Source of the DNA: Clostridium sp. CAG:413
GTDB taxonomy: Bacteria > Bacillota > Clostridia > Oscillospirales > Acutalibacteraceae
Assembly (NCBI GenBank): GCA_000431775.1
Contig: FR888238.1
Location: 35,863 to 46,188 of the forward strand
Length of the DNA stretch: 10,326 nt
Direction: 5' to 3'
Every line of letters begins with the position of its first letter. Position 1 is the stretch's first letter. The notes beneath the pieces were generated by a model, which worked only from the letters and a program-made list of their open reading frames with translations, made no database searches and was not told the origin of the DNA. This document shows positions 5,583 to 10,326 of the stretch, piece by piece. A program made the translations under genes and the position numbers.

Positions 5583-7157
5583 TTACTTTTTCAGAATGAA
5601 TTCGCCGTTGGTGCCGCCGAGATATTCGCCGTTCTTCAGGACGGCTTTACCGTTGATATAGACGCTGTGGATGCCGCTGGGGGCTGCGTCGGGGCGGGAT
5701 TCGTCAACGCTGAGCTTTGCGGGGTCAACGATGCTGATATCGGCCTTATAGCCTTCTTTGAGGTAGCCGCGCTCTTTGATGCCGTAGCGGTCGGCGGTTG
5801 CGCCCGTCATTTTGCGGACTATCTTCTCGGGGGCGATATTCCAGCGCCTGCCGAGCAGGAAGAACTGCGGGAAGGTCTGGAAGGTCGCAATATTCTGCCT
5901 CCCCTTCTCCTCAACCCATGCGTCGGTCATGAATACCGACATATCGTCCTCCATGAGCGTACGCACGATCGTGTCGTTGTAATATTTATCGAGATAGATC
6001 CTGCCCGTGCGGTCGGAGAGCTCAACGAGCTTCAGATACATATCCAGTGGCTTTACGCCCTCCTCTTCGGCGAGCTGAATGACCGTTTTGCCCTCGTATT
6101 CGGGGTGATCATCACTGATATACGCGACGGTCATATCCTCCCAGTCGATGCCGAGCACCTTGCGGTACATGAGTATGGTCAGGCTGAGCTTGAAGCGGTT
6201 CAACGGTGAATTCGCCTGCTCCTTGGGGAGCTTCGCATACCATTCGGGGAACACAACAGTGATGACCGACGCGCCGTAATGGAATGCATAATTATCATAT
6301 GCAATGGGCTTGCCCTGAGCTTTGAGGGTGTGGAAAACATTCAGCATCTTATCGAGCTTTTTCCACGATTTCTTGCCCGTGAAGATAAGGTGGCTGTACT
6401 CCGTGCGAACGCCCGTTTGCTCCATGATATCAACTATCTCGTCGAGTGCGATCTCGAGGTGGGATTTCTTGGTGATGAGCGGATATTCCGCGCTGACCGC
6501 CGAGCAGGCTCTCGCATGGACGGTGAGAATTCCGTCGTATTTCGCTATCTCCCTCGCGAAGGCATAAAGCTCCTCCTTGGTCGCGTATCTGTTCGGCTCA
6601 TACATGAAGCCCATCGAGCCGCCGAATGCGCCGTCCTCCATCGCCTGATGAACGTGGTCGATCTCATTTTTAAGCTGCTCCGGGGTGAGCGGCGTCGAGT
6701 CATAGCCGCAGATGCCCGCGCGGACAGAGCCGTGACCGACGAGCGGCACGATATTGACATGGAGCCTGCCCGTGAGCTTCTCGCGGAAAGAAGCGAGGCT
6801 GCCAGTGAATTCCGACTCAAAGAGGCCGCCGCCGAGCTTGTCTCTGTAGGGTGTATTTTCATCCGTCCCGAACGGCGAAAAGCTGCAATTGCCGGTTATC
6901 TGGGTGGTGATGCCCTGCCTGATGAACGGGCTGAAGAATTTCTCGCTGTCTGCCCTGTCGCAGAAGAAATCATTATGCGAATGGGCGTCAATAAAGCCGG
7001 GGCAAACATAAAGACCGGTTGCGTCGACCGTCTCGTCTGCCGCTTCGTCGCACTTGCCGACCTTGAGAATTTTGTTGTCCTCAATAAGGACGTCGCCGAC
7101 AAACGGAGCATCGCCGCTGCCGTCGAATACAGTGCCGTTTTTGAATAAAGTTTTCAT
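5583..7157 (-). CDS. N-acyl-D-amino-acid deacylase (D-aminoacylase family amidohydrolase), 524 aa
   Basis: This amidohydrolase-superfamily enzyme removes the acyl group from N-acyl-D-amino acids (or closely related N-acyl compounds), releasing the D-amino acid in the cytoplasm. Start and end segments (TLFKNGTVFDGSG, and KEGYKADISIVDP with VYINGKAVLKNG) form the small beta-sandwich around the metal barrel. Expected metal and catalytic residues are present: H59 and H61 in GFIDAHSHND, C91 in TGNCSFS (the bridging-ligand Cys of D-aminoacylases), H214 in TVHARA, H256 in TEYSHL and D412 in FMTDAW. The family usually shows SDG at the last site; TDA is a variant that may shift specificity. Length suits the family. 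The true start is ATG at 7155-7157, with AAAGGGG (complement of 7165-7171) 7 nt before it; an in-frame ATG at 7217 lies in the promoter's -35 box and is ruled out. Confidence 0.9.
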   Translation of the reverse strand: MKTLFKNGTVFDGSGDAPFVGDVLIEDNKILKVGKCDEAADETVDATGLYVCPGFIDAHSHNDFFCDRADSEKFFSPFIRQGITTQITGNCSFSPFGTDENTPYRDKLGGGLFESEFTGSLASFREKLTGRLHVNIVPLVGHGSVRAGICGYDSTPLTPEQLKNEIDHVHQAMEDGAFGGSMGFMYEPNRYATKEELYAFAREIAKYDGILTVHARACSAVSAEYPLITKKSHLEIALDEIVDIMEQTGVRTEYSHLIFTGKKSWKKLDKMLNVFHTLKAQGKPIAYDNYAFHYGASVITVVFPEWYAKLPKEQANSPLNRFKLSLTILMYRKVLGIDWEDMTVAYISDDHPEYEGKTVIQLAEEEGVKPLDMYLKLVELSDRTGRIYLDKYYNDTIVRTLMEDDMSVFMTDAWVEEKGRQNIATFQTFPQFFLLGRRWNIAPEKIVRKMTGATADRYGIKERGYLKEGYKADISIVDPAKLSVDESRPDAAPSGIHSVYINGKAVLKNGEYLGGTNGEFILKK

Positions 7158-7188
7158 GCTTTTGCCCCTTTCTGTGGTCTGTTTAAAT

Positions 7189-7217
7189 ATTATACAATAC
7201 CGCTGCGGACAAATCAA
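7189..7217 (-). promoter_or_regulatory. Promoter of the deacylase gene
   Basis: On the minus strand TTGATT (complement of 7212-7217) is followed after 17 nt by a perfect TATAAT (complement of 7189-7194), with TG in the extended -10 area. The expected transcription start is near 7182, giving a leader of about 25 nt before the ATG at 7157. It also settles the start of the gene. Confidence 0.75.
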
Positions 7218-7279
7218 TAAAAATCTGAACAGCCGGGGCGAATTTCATTCGGTTTTGGAGTTTAGAAATTTCAAACGGG

Positions 7280-7317
7280 TTTTTTTCGAAAAAAACTTGA
7301 AAAATACAATTTTTTTT
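7280..7317. other. AT-tract palindrome in the divergent intergenic region
   Basis: T7-CG-A7 (7280-7295) is a perfect 16-bp palindrome, followed by a T8 run (7310-7317). Phased A/T tracts like these bend DNA and can stimulate nearby promoters. TACAAT at 7305-7310 could be a -10 box for the LRR gene, but no fitting -35 box is present, so no plus-strand promoter is called. Confidence 0.35.
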
Positions 7318-7358
7318 ACAAATCTGTGAACCGATTTTGTGAAATTCTGTCTTTATTC

Positions 7359-7405
7359 ATGAGAGGGTTTCTCATAAGGGCGAGGTGTGCCCTGAGGAAA
7401 GGCTC
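7359..7405 (+). promoter_or_regulatory. Three consecutive small hairpins in the leader of the LRR gene
   Basis: ATGAGA/TCTCAT (7359-7364 with 7370-7375), AGGGC/GCCCT (7377-7381 with 7389-7393) and GAG/CTC (7394-7396 with 7403-7405) lie almost back to back and end 13 nt before the ribosome binding site. No known riboswitch consensus is recognised. The set could be an RNA control element or a protein-binding leader. Confidence 0.4.
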
Positions 7406-7430
7406 AAAAATGAATTCAGGAGGCAGAAAA

Positions 7431-10326
7431 ATGAAACGGAAACTCAAAAGCGCATTATCATTGCTATTGTGCATGATAATGGTATTCGGTGCTCTCGCCG
7501 TCGGCGGCGAGGGCATAAAACCGGTGGATATCAAGGGGCTTTTCGGCACCAAGGTTCAAGCAGCAAAATCTGATCTGACGTATGATATTTACACTTACAG
7601 GGTGCTCACGGACAACACGGTCACAATAACCGGATGTGACCGTTCGGCAAAAGGAGCAATAACGATACCTTCTCAAATTGACGGAAAACCTGTCACATGC
7701 ATAGGCTATCAGGCGTTTTGGAACTGCAACAGTCTGACAAACGTAACCATACCTAACAGTGTGACAACAATTTATACATATGCATTCCAAAGCTGCTACA
7801 GGTTAAAAAGTGTATCATTGGGAAATGAAATAAAAACCATAGGTGAAGAAGCTTTTGAAGGCTGCAGCAATCTGTCCAATATAACTTTGCCTACAGAAAT
7901 AACGAGCATAGGGTATCGCGCATTTTATAACACCGCATACTATAATAATGCGTCAAATTGGGAGGACGGTGCACTTTATATCGGCAATGCTCTTGTTGCA
8001 ACAAACACGGATATGGACGGAAAATCATATGCGATAAAAAAGGGAACCACAATGATCGCAACGAAGGCATTTGAATATCGTAAAGTAACCAGCATTGAAC
8101 TGCCAAGCAGCCTAACCAATATAGGCGAATCATGTTTTGAAGACTGCAATCTTACAAGCATAGTTATTCCCGATACCGTTACCACCATCGGCGATAATGC
8201 CTTCTTTTCTTGTGACAATCTTTCGGATGTCACTCTTGGGAGCGGACTTACCAGTATCGGAAGATACGCCTTTGCATATTGCCGCAGTTTGAAAAGCATA
8301 ACGATACCGAATGGAGTTAAAAGTCTGGACGAATCGGCATTTAACTCTTGCAGCAGTTTGGTAAGCGTAAAAATCGGTTCCGGCATAACTGTAATATCAG
8401 ATGATACCTTCTATGGATGCGAAAACCTGACAAGTATCGTCATACCTGACAGCGTTACTGAAATTGGCCGCTCGGCATTCTACGGCTGTAACAAGTTAGA
8501 AAGCATCACCATCCCAAAAGGGGTGACTGAGATAGGTTATGAAGCTTTTCGGAACTGCGGCATTAAAAATGCAACTCTCCCGGATAGTGTTACAAAAATT
8601 GATTACAGCGCCTTCAAAGATTGCAAAAATCTGACAAGTATCATCATACCTGACGGTGTTACCGAAATTAGGTCGGGTGCATTTGACGGCTGCAGCAAGT
8701 TAGAAAGCGTCACCATCCCAAAAGGAATGACAGTGATAGGTTATCAAGCTTTTCAGAACTGCGGAATTAAAAATATAATATTTCATAACGGTATCACTAA
8801 AATTGAATCCGACGCATTTTCCGGTTGCAACAGGCTAAAGAGTGTTATAATACCAAGCAGCGTAACAGAACTCGGTATAAATCCGTTTCACTCCTGCAGC
8901 AGTTTGGAAGAGATAGCGGTTGACCCGCAGAACACAAAATATTATTGCAAAGATGGAATACTATTTTCAAGGAGCAGCGATGATTCGTATTCGTATATTG
9001 AAGCATATCCTGCAGGAAAAAAGGACGCAGAATATACAATTCCGAGCGGAGTGAGAGGATTATCCCATTCTGCATTTGAGGGTTGCAAAAATTTGAAAAG
9101 CATTACCATACCGGATACAGTTCAACGGATTTGGAGTAGGGTTTTTTATGGTTGCACCAACTTGAAAGACATAATCATACCGGATAACATAAATTCTATA
9201 GGCGAAGATGCGTTTGCGAACACAGCATATTTTCTTAATTCGGCAAATTGGGACGGCAAAGTGCTTTATCTGAATAATGCTTTGATCAACGCTCAAGAAA
9301 CAATATCCGGAGCATGCACAATCAAGGAGGGAACATCACTTATTGCCGACAATGCTTTTTCTCAATGCGAGTATCTGACCAAAGTAACAATGCCTGATAG
9401 TCTTCTGTCTATCGGACAGGAAGCATTTAAAGACTGCAGCAAATTAGAAACAGTAACTCTGCCAAAAAATCTAAAATATATGGAGTTTGATGTCTTTTAT
9501 GACTGTTCATCTCTTGAAAGCATAACCATACCGGGTTCAGTGCGGGATTTTACACTCGCATTTAGAGACTGCACCGGCTTAAAAAGTGTGACAATCAATA
9601 GCGGTGTAGATCGTATTGATGCAGACGCATTTTGTAATTGTCGTAATCTTGAAAGCATTACCATCCCCGAAAGTATATATTCTATCGAAGACAGCTCGTT
9701 TTACAATTGTGAAAACTTAAAAGATGTTTATTTTGAAGGCTCAAAACAACAATGGGATACAATCGAAATCGATAATATCTATAATCAAAACGAATATTTG
9801 CTGAACGCCACAATACACTTTGCCAAAAAGGACGGCTTCACCATCACTTATAACGCCAACGGCGGCAGCGGCGCGCCGGGCGAGCAAAGCACGGACGAGC
9901 TCAACGGGCGCATCACCATAAGCTCACAGATCCCGCACCGCGACGGCTATGAATTCATCGGCTGGGCGACCTCGCCCAGCGCCCCAAAGCCGCAGTATTC
10001 ACCCAAAGACCCCGAGAGCTATTCACCGAAAGACACGGTGAGCTCTACGCGCTACCTGACGCTCTATGCAGTTTGGGAGAAAAGCTATCTGCTCTCAATC
10101 AAGGACATATATTCATTCCCCAATGATTCCCGCTATTTCTTTAAGCGCAACGAAAACCACAGATATCAAATGCTTGACAGCGACTTTGAAAAGCTCTGCA
10201 ACTATGTCCGCAACATCTATGAGGATCAGGATTTCGCAAGCGCCCAAATCAACAAGCTCCAGAATCAGAGAAAGAATGTTGAATGGTACGGCTCATGCTT
10301 CGGAATGTCGTTGACGGCTATATTTA
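7431..10326 (+). CDS. BspA-like leucine-rich-repeat surface protein, 3' end outside the window
   Basis: ATG at 7431 follows AGGAGG (7418-7423) by 7 nt. The frame is open for 965 codons to the window end. Residues 1-24 or so are a signal peptide (MKRKLKSALS plus LLLCMIMVFGALAV). Residues 76-780 hold about 27 repeats of the Treponema/BspA type, consensus IxIPDSVTxIGxxAFxGC, mostly 23 residues, with the repeat Cys forming a ladder. Two repeats carry related insertions (TAYYNNASNWEDGALYIGNA near 168 and TAYFLNSANWDGKVLYLNNA near 598). Residues 803-882 are a Listeria-Bacteroides (InlB B-like) repeat, from ITYNANGGSGAP to LYAVW. From 886 a new domain begins; its WYGSCFGMS (952-960) resembles the nucleophile region of papain-like or C39-like cysteine peptidases in clostridial surface proteins (inference). 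Such proteins mediate adhesion. No clear promoter is visible. Confidence 0.92.
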   Translation, partial: MKRKLKSALSLLLCMIMVFGALAVGGEGIKPVDIKGLFGTKVQAAKSDLTYDIYTYRVLTDNTVTITGCDRSAKGAITIPSQIDGKPVTCIGYQAFWNCNSLTNVTIPNSVTTIYTYAFQSCYRLKSVSLGNEIKTIGEEAFEGCSNLSNITLPTEITSIGYRAFYNTAYYNNASNWEDGALYIGNALVATNTDMDGKSYAIKKGTTMIATKAFEYRKVTSIELPSSLTNIGESCFEDCNLTSIVIPDTVTTIGDNAFFSCDNLSDVTLGSGLTSIGRYAFAYCRSLKSITIPNGVKSLDESAFNSCSSLVSVKIGSGITVISDDTFYGCENLTSIVIPDSVTEIGRSAFYGCNKLESITIPKGVTEIGYEAFRNCGIKNATLPDSVTKIDYSAFKDCKNLTSIIIPDGVTEIRSGAFDGCSKLESVTIPKGMTVIGYQAFQNCGIKNIIFHNGITKIESDAFSGCNRLKSVIIPSSVTELGINPFHSCSSLEEIAVDPQNTKYYCKDGILFSRSSDDSYSYIEAYPAGKKDAEYTIPSGVRGLSHSAFEGCKNLKSITIPDTVQRIWSRVFYGCTNLKDIIIPDNINSIGEDAFANTAYFLNSANWDGKVLYLNNALINAQETISGACTIKEGTSLIADNAFSQCEYLTKVTMPDSLLSIGQEAFKDCSKLETVTLPKNLKYMEFDVFYDCSSLESITIPGSVRDFTLAFRDCTGLKSVTINSGVDRIDADAFCNCRNLESITIPESIYSIEDSSFYNCENLKDVYFEGSKQQWDTIEIDNIYNQNEYLLNATIHFAKKDGFTITYNANGGSGAPGEQSTDELNGRITISSQIPHRDGYEFIGWATSPSAPKPQYSPKDPESYSPKDTVSSTRYLTLYAVWEKSYLLSIKDIYSFPNDSRYFFKRNENHRYQMLDSDFEKLCNYVRNIYEDQDFASAQINKLQNQRKNVEWYGSCFGMSLTAIF
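7656..9770 (+). repeat. BspA-type leucine-rich repeat array
   Basis: About 27 units, mostly of 69 nt (23 codons), cover residues 76-780 of the LRR protein. Two units of 22 residues end in NCGIKN instead of GCxxLxS. The array closes with a capping unit DVYFEGSKQQWDTIEI, the usual end of such solenoids. Confidence 0.9.
8427..8834 (+). repeat. 204-bp tandem duplication inside the LRR array
   Basis: The blocks 8427-8630 and 8631-8834 each encode three repeats (68 residues) in the same order, both starting CTGACAAGTATC and sharing runs such as AAGTTAGAAAGC, ACCATCCCAAAAGG and ATTAAAAAT. Both contain the rare short NCGIKN unit. Similarity is far higher than between other repeats, indicating a recent segmental duplication. 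Confidence 0.75.

Noticed and set aside
6279..7148. A 289-codon plus-strand open frame
   Set aside because: It is antisense to the deacylase gene, whose metal-binding residues, promoter and ribosome binding site are all clear. The antisense product is low in motifs and rich in residues expected from reversed GC-rich codons.
7158..7217. A 20-residue N-terminal extension of the deacylase starting at 7217
   Set aside because: The extension runs through the -35 and -10 boxes and the ribosome binding site of the downstream ATG, so it is not transcribed as coding sequence.
7656..9770. Regular spacing of repeats read as a possible CRISPR or DNA repeat array
   Set aside because: The periodicity is 69 nt, in frame, and encodes a conserved LRR consensus with variable codons; there are no identical repeats separated by unique spacers.

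Overview
The window looks like chromosomal DNA from a gut-type, moderately low-GC Clostridia (Oscillospiraceae/Ruminococcaceae-like Firmicute). The reasons are strong AGGAGG-type ribosome binding sites, an ECF sigma gene overlapping a DUF4367-type anti-sigma gene, small Sec-secreted proteins, and a BspA-like leucine-rich-repeat surface protein followed by a Listeria-Bacteroides repeat. This placement is inference; no rRNA or taxonomic marker is present. Base composition is patchy: AT-rich from 1 to about 3400 and in the LRR array, GC-richer in the metabolic genes (4900-7160) and again from about 9835.

Layout. (1) 1-1533, plus strand: the C-terminal half of a VWA-like (DUF2201-type) protein, then a 337-codon gene of unknown function 19 nt downstream in the same operon. 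(2) 1534-2857: a decayed stretch with no intact gene. It holds, on the minus strand, a nearly full-length NADAR-family gene broken by two nonsense codons, a short frameshifted ORF that ends in an ATGA overlap with the NADAR start, two C-terminal gene remnants, a promoter, a paired inverted repeat and two terminators. (3) 2858-4731, minus strand: promoter, ECF sigma factor, overlapping membrane anti-sigma-like protein, a small secreted protein and a terminator. (4) 4819-7217, minus strand: promoter, N-acyl-D-amino-acid deacylase, a strong hairpin terminator, then a cysteine-rich flavodoxin-family reductase and its terminator. (5) 7218-10326: a divergent intergenic region with three small hairpins, then a plus-strand, signal-peptide-bearing BspA-like LRR protein, open for 965 codons and cut by the window end just inside what looks like a new C-terminal domain.

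How the genes relate. The VWA-like protein probably works with an AAA+ ATPase encoded upstream, outside the window. The sigma/anti-sigma pair is a cell-surface signalling unit, and the secreted protein behind it is a plausible member or target of that unit. The deacylase and flavoprotein share direction but are separated by a terminator that leaves no room for a separate promoter, so the second gene probably depends on read-through. The LRR protein starts a separate transcription unit. The most unusual material is the decaying NADAR neighbourhood, because NADAR enzymes are linked to ADP-ribosylation-based defence and toxin systems. The unknown 337-codon gene and the domain starting at the right edge also deserve attention.
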